Positions 36,025-44,395 of a DNA stretch of 64,000 bases are shown here, piece after piece. Source of the stretch: Euryarchaeota archaeon UBA86 (lineage in GTDB: Archaea > Thermoplasmatota > Poseidoniia > Poseidoniales > Thalassarchaeaceae); contig DAQX01000008.1 in assembly GCA_002503055.1 (NCBI GenBank), forward strand, positions 65,604 to 129,603, written 5' to 3'. The translations under genes and the position numbers were made by a program. The notes under the pieces are model-generated. The model saw only the letters and a program-made list of their open reading frames with translations, made no database searches and had not been told where the DNA came from. Each line of letters begins with the position of its first letter. Within the stretch, counting starts at the first letter, position 1.

Positions 36025-36498
36025 ATGAGAGGCAGGGGGCCGTCGGTTCAGGAGGAGCATGCTCCAAGCAGTATTTGCTTCGGGTGCGGTCCCGCCAACG
36101 AAAATGGATTACGAATCAGATCGTTTCGCTCAGAGAAAGGATTGGAGATGGAATTCACGCCCAACCATGAGCACCAGGCATTCCCTGGTATGGTTAACGG
36201 AGGTATCATCGGCACTCTGTTAGATTGTCATGGAAACTGGACTGCTGCGGTAGCCCTCATGGACCAATCCGGGCTGGATGAGCCCCCATGTACAGTTACT
36301 GCATCATACTCGATTAGTCTTAGGCGCCCGACTCCTCACGGAGTAACTCTCAGAGTCACATCCGAGATAGTAGAGATTGGAGAAGATCGGGCCAAGGTGA
36401 GCATGGCTCTGAGTGCTGAGGGCAAAATCTGCGCTACCGGCGAAGGTTTGTTTGTTGCAGTTAAGGAAGGTCACCCAGCCTTCCACAGATGGAATTAG
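36025..36498 (+). CDS. hotdog-fold thioesterase (PaaI/THEM4-like)
   Basis: 157 residues. N-terminal CFGCGPANENGLRIRSF is the signature of the THEM4/PaaI-like acyl-CoA thioesterase group. MVNGGIIGTLLDCHGNW forms the hotdog helix with the catalytic acid region, and YSISLRRPTPHG the paired strand. It would hydrolyse acyl-CoA thioesters. Cytoplasmic, multimeric by family. It is the first gene of a five-gene plus-strand run including the helicase, Cgi121, a zinc protein and an M3 peptidase. No Shine-Dalgarno sequence precedes the ATG, in line with a leaderless transcript from the palindromic region just upstream. Confidence 0.9.
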   Translation: MRGRGPSVQEEHAPSSICFGCGPANENGLRIRSFRSEKGLEMEFTPNHEHQAFPGMVNGGIIGTLLDCHGNWTAAVALMDQSGLDEPPCTVTASYSISLRRPTPHGVTLRVTSEIVEIGEDRAKVSMALSAEGKICATGEGLFVAVKEGHPAFHRWN

Positions 36499-36545
36499 GG
36501 CTGATTACACGGCATCCTTTAGAACGGCCGAGGTTAAGGGCTAAC

Positions 36546-39089
36546 ATGACCCAGTCAGAGGACTGTGATTCGCACGAACTCGAGGACCTAGGACTCGATT
36601 CACGCATTGTCTCAATGCTGCGAGATGAATGGGGTGTTGAGAGTTTGTTTCCCCCACAGTCGGAGGCACTCCCTCATGCCATTTCAGGCCAGAACCTGAT
36701 GCTAACCATACCTACTGCAAGTGGTAAATCTCTAGTGGCCTATCTGGCTCTGATTCATCGCTTGAAGAACGACCTCGAGGGAGGGCGTGGAATCTATGTT
36801 GTTCCCCTGAAGGCACTAGCTAGAGAGAAGGCTACTGAACTCAAGCAACTAGCCTCCAAAGTTGGACTAAATGTTGGCATCGCAATAGGTGACAGAGATG
36901 GTGAGACTGGAATGGTCGATGAGTCAGATATTCTAGTATGCACCAGTGAAAAGTTGGACTCGCTTCTACGCACAAATTCAGATTTGATGAATGATGTAGG
37001 TATTGTCGTCAGCGATGAGTTTCATCTATTGCATGATCCGAGTCGTGGACCAACTCTCGAAGTTCTGCTATCTAGAATCAGACACAGAAGGCCGGATGCG
37101 CAGATTATTGCCCTATCAGCAACTGTTGGGAATGCACCTGAAATGGCAGACTGGTTGGATGCTGAACTCGTGGTTTCTGAATGGCGCCCTGTTACTTTGC
37201 GTTATGGCACTGTGAACGGACTGGAAAGTAAAGTGCACAGAATTGATGGAGGAGATGAAGGAGAGGTTCTCGAAGTGCGACATCTCGAGGGTAAATCCAC
37301 TCGTCAATTGCAAGCAGTCCTCTCAGATACTATCTCAAGAGGAGGTCAATTACTTGTTTTCGTCTCTTCGCGGTCGTCTGCCCAGAAGGAAGCTAGAGAG
37401 TTGTCCAAGCATTGTAGAAAAATTCTTGCTGATGGCACTGATGATTTGACTTCCGAGTCTGCAGAAAGATGGGAGGAAATTGCGAATAGTGTATCTCGGT
37501 CGGAGGGTTCGAATCTCGGCAATACGCTATCCAACGCTCTGCGTGGAGGCGTGGCTTTCCATCATGCAGGCTTAACTGGAAGGCAGAGAGGGGTCATCGA
37601 GGATGCTTTCAGAGAAGGCGATTTAGCCTGCATAGTTGCAACACCTACTCTGGCCCAGGGTGTCAACCTTCCAGCTAGAACGGTAGTAATCAGAGACTAC
37701 AGGAGATGGAGTGCGGCGGCTGGGATGTCAATGCCTCTTCCAGTAATGGAAGTCATGCAGATGATGGGTCGTGCTGGTAGACCAAAATACGACAATGTGG
37801 GAGAATCGTGGTTGCTTGCTAAAGGAAGGGAAGAAGAAGACAAGTTAGTCTCTCTATATCTGCACGGTAAGCCAGAAGAAGTTACTTCGAAGTTGGCCAA
37901 TCCAAATGCAATGAGGGCAGAAGAGGACCCGGCACTACTTACTCATGTCCTCTCAATGTTGGCTACAGGAGGAATTTCAGACAGGGATGCGCTAGGTCGT
38001 TTCTTCTCCAAGACATTCCTAGCCACTCATCTTGACCCTGAAGATCTCGCCGCTCGACTAGACGATGTAATCAGTTGGCTCGCAACTAACGGGATGATTG
38101 ACCGAACTGGTGAATCTGAGGAGGTGAAACAAAGGATGCTCGAGGAGTCTCCCCTTGAACAGGATGAGGAATGGGAGGATGAATTACCATCTTGGGTAGA
38201 CTCTGCATCCGAAGTATTGGGGATTGACATCCGGGGGGAGCGTGGAGAATCCCAATTCAAGCCTAGACGTGGTCCGCCAATTTTCGGATTCCGAAAGGCG
38301 AGTCTGCACGAGACATACGAACAGGATCCACCTGAGCCTGCCTCAATGACATATCTGGCTACTGCGTTAGGAGAGAGAGTTTCACAACTGTATCTCAATC
38401 CCATTTCGGGCCGGATGTTAAGAGATGGAATGAGTAGAGCGATGGCAACTCTGACCGGGGAGGATCAGTATCATCAGGTCTCACCTCTGAGTTTGCTTCA
38501 CCTAGTTTCGTGTACTCCTGATTTCCTACCACTGTGGCCAAGGAAAGGAGACTATGACGCTATTCAGGCAGCCATCCATGGCCATGAGAGAGAGTTCCTA
38601 ACTGAGGCTGTGGACCTAGATGAGGAGCGGCGAATGAAGGGCGTTTTGGTACTACAGTCCTGGGCAGACGAATACAGAATAGACCAGATTGAGGAAGAAT
38701 GGGGAGTTCAGCCTGGAGACCTTAGGGGCAGGGTCGAGATAGCAGAGTGGCTGCTATATGCTACGAGAAGAATACTTGCAGATGATGATGAGTTGGCTAG
38801 TATGGGAAGAGATTCGCATAGAACTCTTGTTGAGGCGGTGGATGAGATGCACCGGAGAATAAGATACGGCTGTAAGACTGATTTGCTTGGCCTAGTGGCT
38901 CTGAAGGGAGTCGGTAGAACTAGAGCGAGGCAGATGGTGGACTTGCTAGGAGTTTCTAACGCGGCCGATTTAGCCGAACTGACTGAGAGAGATATGGGGA
39001 AGCTTTCTGACTTGCGCGGCTGGAGTCCTCGACTAGTCGAAGGCATTGTCAATACAGCTTCACGCACTGTAAGGCGTCAATCACGATAG
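36546..39089 (+). CDS. Hel308/Ski2-like DNA repair helicase
   Basis: 847 residues from the ATG at 36546; the frame is open to an ATG at 36489 overlapping the thioesterase. Superfamily 2 motifs: Q-like FPPQSEALP, Walker A IPTASGKS near residue 58, motif Ia VVPLKALAREKA, motif II SDEFHLL (DEFH) near 157, motif III ALSATVGN and motif VI QMMGRAGRP. The C-terminus has helix-hairpin-helix units (LVALKGVGRTRARQMVDLLG, LRGWSPRLVEGI) as in Hel308, which remodels stalled forks. It is about 120 residues longer than typical Hel308, partly from an acidic insertion (EQDEEWEDELPSW, about 530-590). The next gene is a Cgi121-like protein, a neighbourhood known in archaea. Confidence 0.9.
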   Translation: MTQSEDCDSHELEDLGLDSRIVSMLRDEWGVESLFPPQSEALPHAISGQNLMLTIPTASGKSLVAYLALIHRLKNDLEGGRGIYVVPLKALAREKATELKQLASKVGLNVGIAIGDRDGETGMVDESDILVCTSEKLDSLLRTNSDLMNDVGIVVSDEFHLLHDPSRGPTLEVLLSRIRHRRPDAQIIALSATVGNAPEMADWLDAELVVSEWRPVTLRYGTVNGLESKVHRIDGGDEGEVLEVRHLEGKSTRQLQAVLSDTISRGGQLLVFVSSRSSAQKEARELSKHCRKILADGTDDLTSESAERWEEIANSVSRSEGSNLGNTLSNALRGGVAFHHAGLTGRQRGVIEDAFREGDLACIVATPTLAQGVNLPARTVVIRDYRRWSAAAGMSMPLPVMEVMQMMGRAGRPKYDNVGESWLLAKGREEEDKLVSLYLHGKPEEVTSKLANPNAMRAEEDPALLTHVLSMLATGGISDRDALGRFFSKTFLATHLDPEDLAARLDDVISWLATNGMIDRTGESEEVKQRMLEESPLEQDEEWEDELPSWVDSASEVLGIDIRGERGESQFKPRRGPPIFGFRKASLHETYEQDPPEPASMTYLATALGERVSQLYLNPISGRMLRDGMSRAMATLTGEDQYHQVSPLSLLHLVSCTPDFLPLWPRKGDYDAIQAAIHGHEREFLTEAVDLDEERRMKGVLVLQSWADEYRIDQIEEEWGVQPGDLRGRVEIAEWLLYATRRILADDDELASMGRDSHRTLVEAVDEMHRRIRYGCKTDLLGLVALKGVGRTRARQMVDLLGVSNAADLAELTERDMGKLSDLRGWSPRLVEGIVNTASRTVRRQSR

Positions 39090-39140
39090 ATACAATTCTT
39101 CTAGTCGAGGCCATCGGCATCCGTGGACGAGTCATCTGGT

Positions 39141-39692
39141 ATGCCTTGGTTTCCCGCCTGGGGGATTGAATTCTCTGAGCCGATTGAGAATCCAAGCTCG
39201 ATTGTCTCAGTATTCAATGAATGGAGACCAAGTGACCGTTGGTTGCTTCTATCGTATCATGCCGCCTGCAGCGAGGTAAGGCTCTGGACAGTCTGGTCGG
39301 CCCTAAGAAGAAGGGAGGGGTCTGACAGAATGATTGCCAGAACTCCTGATGCCGAGTTCCTTCGACTAGTATCAGGTACTAGGCAGCTAAGTATTGCATT
39401 TCAGCGAGCAGGTTTGAGCGAAGGAGATGCGTCTGCATGGATAATATTTCTCCCAGAATTTATTCTAGGCGAAGAATTCGGTGAAACTGAAGTTCTCAGA
39501 TCGACCTATTCAGACAACAATCTAGAAGCGACTAGACTGATAGAACATCTTGGAGCGAAACTCCTTCCCAAGAGACCCATTCCTACTGAAGAGGGATTAA
39601 TTCGGCTCGGGGCTTTGGATAATGAGGAGAGTATCGAGCCTCATTCTAGGGAGAATGTATTCCTAACTCATTCAGCATTGGCGGACATGTGA
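39141..39692 (+). CDS. KEOPS complex subunit Cgi121-like
   Basis: 183 residues from the ATG at 39141; a GTG at 39123 would add six residues. The Cgi121/TPRKB signature is present: ARTPDAEFLRLVSGTRQLSI followed by AFQRAGLSEGDASAWIIFL. In the KEOPS complex Cgi121 recruits tRNA for N6-threonylcarbamoyladenosine formation at position 37. The C-terminal 60 residues are acidic and less conserved-looking. It follows the Hel308-like helicase by 51 bases, a neighbourhood reported in other archaea that supports the assignment. The other KEOPS subunits (Kae1, Bud32, Pcc1) are not in this window. Confidence 0.8.
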   Translation: MPWFPAWGIEFSEPIENPSSIVSVFNEWRPSDRWLLLSYHAACSEVRLWTVWSALRRREGSDRMIARTPDAEFLRLVSGTRQLSIAFQRAGLSEGDASAWIIFLPEFILGEEFGETEVLRSTYSDNNLEATRLIEHLGAKLLPKRPIPTEEGLIRLGALDNEESIEPHSRENVFLTHSALADM

Positions 39693-39744
39693 GTCATCGG
39701 GAGTCAACCTCATAGGCGGGTTACTCGAGCGCGTACCGAGAATC

Positions 39745-39996
39745 ATGGCGAAGTTTCACGGCTTCAGGCATTGTGTTACCTGCAAGGTCAACTGTACCCC
39801 CGGAAACTTCGTCGATTTTGAGAATAAGAGATACTGCACGGCCTGCTGGATAGAAAGCAATAATCCTAATCATCCGGAATTGGAAGATACGAGAAGAAAG
39901 GTGAGCGAGGCCGTAGAAGAATGGAAGTGTGCCAAGTGGACTCGTGAAGAGGGGCCTCTTCCAAACGGCCCGAAGTCTTCCCGTCAGAGGTTGTAG
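39745..39996 (+). CDS. small zinc-binding protein (CxxC...CxxC)
   Basis: 83 residues. Cysteines at 10, 13, 31 and 34 (HCVTCKVNCT and YCTACWIES) make a treble-clef- or LIM-like zinc site; Cys17 is extra. The rest is helical and charged (DTRRKVSEAVEEWKCAKW), with a basic end. The stop is followed one base later by the TTG start of the M3 peptidase, and the peptidase's Shine-Dalgarno sequence lies inside this gene, so translation is coupled. Too small to assign a family; a small adaptor or nucleic-acid-binding protein is possible. Confidence 0.65.
   Translation: MAKFHGFRHCVTCKVNCTPGNFVDFENKRYCTACWIESNNPNHPELEDTRRKVSEAVEEWKCAKWTREEGPLPNGPKSSRQRL
39986..39991 (+). promoter_or_regulatory. Shine-Dalgarno sequence that fixes a TTG start
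   Basis: AGAGGT lies six bases before the TTG at 39998. It supports the TTG rather than the upstream GTG at 39929 as the start of the M3 peptidase. Confidence 0.5.
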
Positions 39997-39997
39997 A

Positions 39998-41701
39998 TTG
40001 AATTCGTTCATTGATGGCGACTTTGACGCCACAAAATGGGAGAATATAGAGCCTTATGCAAATAATCTGCTTGAACGAAAATTGACCTGCTCGGGTTGTC
40101 TAGAGTCTCTGATTAAGGATACCTCAACCCTTGCTGAACATATATCAGAGGCGGGAGCTCTGCTGTACATCGGTATGACATGCGACACAGAGAGTGAGGA
40201 AAAGCGTAATTCATTCCTAGACTTCTCTAGTAATGTAAGGCCAAAACTCTCTGAATTCTCCGACTCTCTGAATAGAAGGATTGTTGGTCATCCTGCAGTA
40301 GGAGATCTTCCGGAAAGATACTCTCTGATGCTAAGAGGAATGAGAACTGATATCGAAATCTTCCGTAAAGAGAACATACCTCTGAAAGTGAGACAGACAG
40401 AGCTTGTAACCGAAGCTCAGGGCATTACAGGCAGTATGACGGTTGAATTCGATGGAGAGGAACGAACATTTCCTCAAATGAGTGCATACCTGGAATCGAA
40501 CGAGAGATCGGTACGTCAAACAGCATGGACTGCAATGTCAGACCGGAGAATGCAGGACCATGAGAGAATGTCTGAGATATTCGACGAATTGATTTCACTT
40601 AGACATCAGATGGCCCTAAATGCTGGATTCGAAAGTTTCACTCATTTTATGTTCAAAGCGATGCATCGCTTTGACTACTCTATCGAAGATTGTTTGGAGT
40701 TTCATAGCTCTGTAGAATCAGTCTGTATGCCCATACTTAGAGAGATAAACAAAGAGAGAGCGGGGGCTTTGGGGTTGACCGAACTAAGTCCCTGGGATGT
40801 TAATGAAAAGACTGGGTCTGGGCCCGATATTCATGGAAGAGAGCCACTTAGGCCGTTTCAAACCGTGAATGAGATGGTGGAGAAACTCTCAGAGATGTTT
40901 CACGAAATCTCAGATGACCTAGGCATTAAATTCGACAAATTAGTCGAAATGGATACTCTCGATCTAGACACTCGGAAGGGCAAGGCACCCGGTGGCTATC
41001 AGTACTATCTCGAGAAGAGTAGGGTTCCATTCATCTTCATGAACGCTGCAGGACTTCAAGGGGACTTGGAGACAATGATTCATGAGGCTGGCCATGCATT
41101 CCATTCTCTTTATTGTGGACATCTAGACCTGATAGATGAGAGGAATTATCCTATCGAATTCGCAGAAGTTGCATCGATGTCGATGGAATTACTTACACAG
41201 CCATGGTGGAACAAATTCTACAACGAAGAAGAAGCGAGTAGAGCGAAGAGAACACACTTGGAAGGTGTCGTATTCCTACTTCCTTGGATAGCAACAATAG
41301 ACTCATTCCAACATTGGATTTACGAAAATCCTAGCCATACTAGGGAAGAGCGTGCAGAAGCTTGGTTATCCATTAGAGAGAGGTTTGGTCCACAAATGGA
41401 TTGGAGTAGTCATTCAGAATTCAAGGAAGTTTCATGGCAGCAGCAAGGGCATCTGTATGGAGTTCCATTCTACTACATCGAATACGGAATCGCGCAGTTG
41501 GGATCATTACAACTGTGGAAGACTCAGTTGGGCAATCCACAGAAGGCACTAGAAGACTACGCCAACGCGATGAAACTGGGCAACACTCGAACTTTGCCAG
41601 AATTATTCTCCGCAGCGGACCTTAAGCTAGGATTCGATGAAAGGCATTTCCTCACACTAATGGAATCTGTAGAGTTGTCTCTAGAAGAGTTGCCCGTCTA
41701 G
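39998..41701 (+). CDS. M3-family oligoendopeptidase F-like metallopeptidase
   Basis: 567 residues from TTG 39998; the frame is open to GTG 39929, but that stretch overlaps the zinc-protein gene and does not look like PepF. The zinc site is TMIHEAGHAFHSLYC (HExGH) with the downstream glutamate in NYPIEFAEVASMSMELL. The remaining PepF outline is present: an N-terminal helical lobe (AEHISEAGALLYIGMTCD), VRQTAWTAMSDRR and the C-terminal HLYGVPFYYIEYGIAQL. It cleaves short peptides in the cytoplasm and would finish the breakdown of imported oligopeptides, fitting a protein-degrading lifestyle. Convergent with radA, with a long hairpin in the gap. Confidence 0.92.
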   Translation: MNSFIDGDFDATKWENIEPYANNLLERKLTCSGCLESLIKDTSTLAEHISEAGALLYIGMTCDTESEEKRNSFLDFSSNVRPKLSEFSDSLNRRIVGHPAVGDLPERYSLMLRGMRTDIEIFRKENIPLKVRQTELVTEAQGITGSMTVEFDGEERTFPQMSAYLESNERSVRQTAWTAMSDRRMQDHERMSEIFDELISLRHQMALNAGFESFTHFMFKAMHRFDYSIEDCLEFHSSVESVCMPILREINKERAGALGLTELSPWDVNEKTGSGPDIHGREPLRPFQTVNEMVEKLSEMFHEISDDLGIKFDKLVEMDTLDLDTRKGKAPGGYQYYLEKSRVPFIFMNAAGLQGDLETMIHEAGHAFHSLYCGHLDLIDERNYPIEFAEVASMSMELLTQPWWNKFYNEEEASRAKRTHLEGVVFLLPWIATIDSFQHWIYENPSHTREERAEAWLSIRERFGPQMDWSSHSEFKEVSWQQQGHLYGVPFYYIEYGIAQLGSLQLWKTQLGNPQKALEDYANAMKLGNTRTLPELFSAADLKLGFDERHFLTLMESVELSLEELPV

Positions 41702-41710
41702 TATTCGGAC

Positions 41711-41747
41711 CCGAGGAGTCTACGAGACTAATCTCGTAGACCCTCGG
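41711..41747. terminator. 16-bp hairpin spanning the convergent pepF/radA ends
   Basis: CCGAGG then GTCTACGAGA pair with TCTCGTAGAC then CCTCGG, interrupted only by one unpaired A at 41717. The loop CTAA holds the radA stop codon (minus strand, 41728-41730). It lies ten bases after the pepF stop. The symmetry means either strand's transcript can fold it, so it may end or protect both mRNAs. No T-tract follows, which is unlike a classical archaeal terminator. Confidence 0.6.
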
Positions 41748-42729
41748 TTGTCACGGTAAAGACCGCTTCGCCATCAGGCAAGTTGGGGCTGTCGATTAGG
41801 CGAGCTATTCTACGGCCCCCCTTCGACTTCCTCAGGTACAAGCGGAATGTGCTGGCGTGCGCCACTATGTGGCCGCCAATCGCCTTAGTGGGATCTCCCC
41901 ACATGGCATCTGGCTTGGACATGACTTGATTCGTGACCAAGACCAATGCATTGTTTACATCGGAGAGTTGTTTCAACTCCTTCATGTGCTTGTTCAATTT
42001 CTGCTGGCGTGCTGCAAGCATGCCTCTGCCGATATATTCGGCACGGAAGTGACTAGTTAGAGAGTCGACAATGATGAGTTTTACATCGATGTTCTTGGAC
42101 ATCCTCTTAATCTCGTCCACCAGAAGAATTTGGTGGGCTGAGTTGTATGCTCTCGCTACATGAATCCTGTCTAGGGCATCTTGAGGATCTATCCCAACTG
42201 CCTCGGCCATCTGGGCAATTCTCTCCGGCCTAAATGTATCTTCAGTGTCAATGTAGAATATTTCTCCGTCAAAGCCTCCCTTGTCGAAAGGTAGGATTGA
42301 GTTCACAGCGAGTTGATGACCAATCTGCGTCTTACCGCTACCGAATTCACCGAATACTTCGACTATGGCCTGAGTCTCAAATCCTCCTCCAAGGAGTTCA
42401 TCGAGGGAAGATGAGCCGGATGTGAGCTTTTGGACTAGTTTGCGGCGATCGAGTAGCGCAGAACCGCTAATGAAACCGCCGATGTTTGCCATCTTCTTCG
42501 CGCCTGCGATAATCTTAGCAGAAACAGCCTCACCGAGTTCGGCCTGCTCGGCAAGTTCTGATGGGCTCATTACTGCTATAGCAAGCAGTTCTTCGAAGCC
42601 TGCTTCCCGTAGTTTCTCCGCAGTTGCTGGTCCGACTCCGGGTAGATCTTCAACCGTCAGTTCGGGTTCATCAACATCAATCACAATCTCTTCTTCTTCG
42701 ACTTTCTCACTAGCTGTCTTCTCGCTCAT
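41728..42729 (-). CDS. radA: RadA recombinase
   Basis: Archaeal RecA/Rad51 homologue that forms filaments on single-stranded DNA for strand exchange. 333 residues from the ATG at 42729; a GTG at 42738 would add three. The N-terminal HhH domain (DLPGVGPATAEKLREAGFEE) is followed by the polymerisation/linker region, Walker A GEFGSGKTQIG, Walker B KLIIVDSLTSHFR, loop L1 EYIGRGMLAARQQKLNKHM and loop L2 region NQVMSKPDAMWGDPTKAIGG. All catalytic parts are complete. The last codons lie in the hairpin at 41711-41747. A TATA box lies at 42765-42771. Confidence 0.97.
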   Translation of the reverse strand: MSEKTASEKVEEEEIVIDVDEPELTVEDLPGVGPATAEKLREAGFEELLAIAVMSPSELAEQAELGEAVSAKIIAGAKKMANIGGFISGSALLDRRKLVQKLTSGSSSLDELLGGGFETQAIVEVFGEFGSGKTQIGHQLAVNSILPFDKGGFDGEIFYIDTEDTFRPERIAQMAEAVGIDPQDALDRIHVARAYNSAHQILLVDEIKRMSKNIDVKLIIVDSLTSHFRAEYIGRGMLAARQQKLNKHMKELKQLSDVNNALVLVTNQVMSKPDAMWGDPTKAIGGHIVAHASTFRLYLRKSKGGRRIARLIDSPNLPDGEAVFTVTTEGLRD

Positions 42730-42764
42730 CTCGTTCACCTATTGCTCCTACCTCATCTTCGAAG

Positions 42765-42771
42765 GTATATG
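42765..42771 (-). promoter_or_regulatory. TATA box of radA
   Basis: CATATAC on the minus strand, 36-42 bases before the radA ATG (42729) and 27-33 before the alternative GTG (42738). Spacing suggests transcription starting a few bases before the coding region. Confidence 0.5.
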
Positions 42772-42853
42772 AACAAACGAATGGCCCTATTCGAATGTTG
42801 AAAGTGCTTGAGATGTATTGTTATCCGCAGTACAACGATTTTCACTTTCAGTT

Positions 42854-42931
42854 TGGTAGCGGGTGGTGGATTTGAACCACCGGTCTCCGGGTTATGAGCC
42901 CGACGAGATAACCTGGCTACTCCAACCCGCT
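42854..42931 (-). tRNA. initiator tRNA-Met (anticodon CAU), 3' CCA encoded
   Basis: Read on the minus strand: acceptor AGCGGGT/ACCCGCT with the A1-U72 pair; D arm GAG/CTC; anticodon stem TCGGG/CCCGG with loop CTCATAA, so three G-C pairs next to the anticodon loop, the hallmark of initiators. The T arm is GGTGG-TTCAAAT-CCACC. Discriminator A and CCA are encoded (CCA at 42854-42856). The anticodon CAT with these marks gives initiator rather than elongator methionine. No intron. The gene is divergent from pyrC, with one TATA element between them. Confidence 0.94.
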
Positions 42932-42952
42932 GTGCGTCGGCGTCAACGGTGG

Positions 42953-42960
42953 AATATATG
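42953..42960. promoter_or_regulatory. shared TATA element between initiator tRNA and pyrC
   Basis: AATATATG lies 26-33 bases before the pyrC ATG (42986, plus) and 22-29 bases before the 5' end of the tRNA (42931, minus). The near-palindromic ATATAT core fits both directions, so one TATA element may serve two divergent transcripts. Confidence 0.6.
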
Positions 42961-42985
42961 AACAGCACCTTAGCAGCCTAGCAGG

Positions 42986-44395
42986 ATGCCGAGCAAGAAC
43001 AGTCATGGGACTTCTCGTTCCGTCGTTAATCCGGGCGAAGGCGTGGACGGCAATCTGTTGATTCGAAACTCGACGATGATTGTAGGCGGTAGTATCGTCG
43101 AAGGAGACCTCAGAGTGATTGGTGGCAAGATTTCCTCTATAGCCCCCGGAGGAGGTCTGGACGCTCGCGAAGGAGAGATAGTAATCGATGGCGAGGGTCT
43201 GCATCTACTTCCTGGTGCCATCGACCCTCATGTCCACTTTAGAGAGCCTGGTCAGCCTGAGAAAGAAGATTTGGAGAGCGGTAGCAGAGCTGCTGCTGCT
43301 GGAGGCGTCACGTCATTCCTAGATATGCCGAACAACATTCCTAACGCTACAAATCGCACCACACTGGAGACAAAAATTGCTCTTGCTGGCCAGAAGGCGG
43401 TGACTCATCACGGTTTCTTCGTTGGAGCAACTAGAGACAATGTGAGCGATTTGCAAAGTGTAGAAGGAATGGATGGAGTCTGTGGAATCAAGATATTCAT
43501 GGGAAGTAGTACTGGTGATTTGCTAGTCCATGAACAGAAACATCTCGAAGAAATCTTCGCCAATACCGGGGGCATAATTGCAACTCATGCTGAGGATGAA
43601 GAGCGGCTTCAGCAACGTATAGCAGAGTTCGGTCATCGTACCGATATCACTTCTCATGCAGAGTGTAGAGATGTGGAATGTGCTTTCCTAGCAACCAAAC
43701 GAGCAGCAGCACTCGCGAAGGACCACGCCCACCGACTTCACATCGTGCATCTTACTAGTGCGATAGAAGCGGACTGGTTACACAATAACAAGGGCGATCT
43801 CATCACAACTGAGGCGTGTATTCAGCACCTTACATTTGACCAAGATGATGTCGAGGCACTAGGTGTGCGAGTACTGATGAATCCTCCAATTCGCTATACT
43901 GAGGATAAGGATACATTGTGGAAGCGTCTCAAGGACGGAACAATCGATTGTGTTGTTACTGACCATGCTCCACATACCTTAGAGTCCAAGTCTGTGGGAT
44001 ACCCAAAAGCACCAGCAGGAATGCCTGGTGTGGAAACATCGTTGCCGCTAATGCTGACTCACGCGATGAATGGTAAATGCAGTGTGAATGATGTTGTTCG
44101 CTGGATGTGTGAAGGTCCTGCCAGAGTCTATGGGATGAAAAATAAAGGCTCACTAATCGAAGGTTACGACGGTGACTTGACTCTCGTAGACTTGCAGACT
44201 CGTCGAACCATCACTGATTCAGATACTTGGACTAGAGTAGGTTGGACGCCATATGATGGAATGGAACTCACTGGCTGGCCGATGTACACCATTGTGGACG
44301 GAAAAATCGTCCACAAGAGGGAGGTCGATGGTGCACTCCGCGGAGTGCCCGTAGCCACCCCTGGTTCTACAGGTAGAGCATTGCAGTTTGACTGA
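42986..44395 (+). CDS. pyrC: dihydroorotase
   Basis: Closes N-carbamoyl-aspartate to dihydroorotate in pyrimidine synthesis. 469 residues, class I amidohydrolase. Metal-binding and catalytic motifs: DPHVHFREPGQPEKED, FLDMPNNIPNATN, HAEDEERLQQR, HRLHIVHLTS and the catalytic Asp in VVTDHAPHTLES. The family's substrate-binding loop (GMPGVETSLPLMLTHA) is complete. The length is slightly above the usual 420-440 because of an extended N-terminus. No other pyr gene is adjacent. Its stop codon abuts the stop of the convergent beta-propeller gene with no spacer. The promoter is shared with the initiator tRNA. Confidence 0.95.
   Translation: MPSKNSHGTSRSVVNPGEGVDGNLLIRNSTMIVGGSIVEGDLRVIGGKISSIAPGGGLDAREGEIVIDGEGLHLLPGAIDPHVHFREPGQPEKEDLESGSRAAAAGGVTSFLDMPNNIPNATNRTTLETKIALAGQKAVTHHGFFVGATRDNVSDLQSVEGMDGVCGIKIFMGSSTGDLLVHEQKHLEEIFANTGGIIATHAEDEERLQQRIAEFGHRTDITSHAECRDVECAFLATKRAAALAKDHAHRLHIVHLTSAIEADWLHNNKGDLITTEACIQHLTFDQDDVEALGVRVLMNPPIRYTEDKDTLWKRLKDGTIDCVVTDHAPHTLESKSVGYPKAPAGMPGVETSLPLMLTHAMNGKCSVNDVVRWMCEGPARVYGMKNKGSLIEGYDGDLTLVDLQTRRTITDSDTWTRVGWTPYDGMELTGWPMYTIVDGKIVHKREVDGALRGVPVATPGSTGRALQFD

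Noticed and set aside
36489..36545. Longer start for the Hel308-like helicase
   Set aside because: It would overlap the thioesterase stop; the added residues do not fit the family and ATG 36546 is well placed.
39929..39997. GTG-started extension of the M3 peptidase
   Set aside because: It lies within the zinc-protein gene in another frame, and a Shine-Dalgarno sequence supports TTG 39998.
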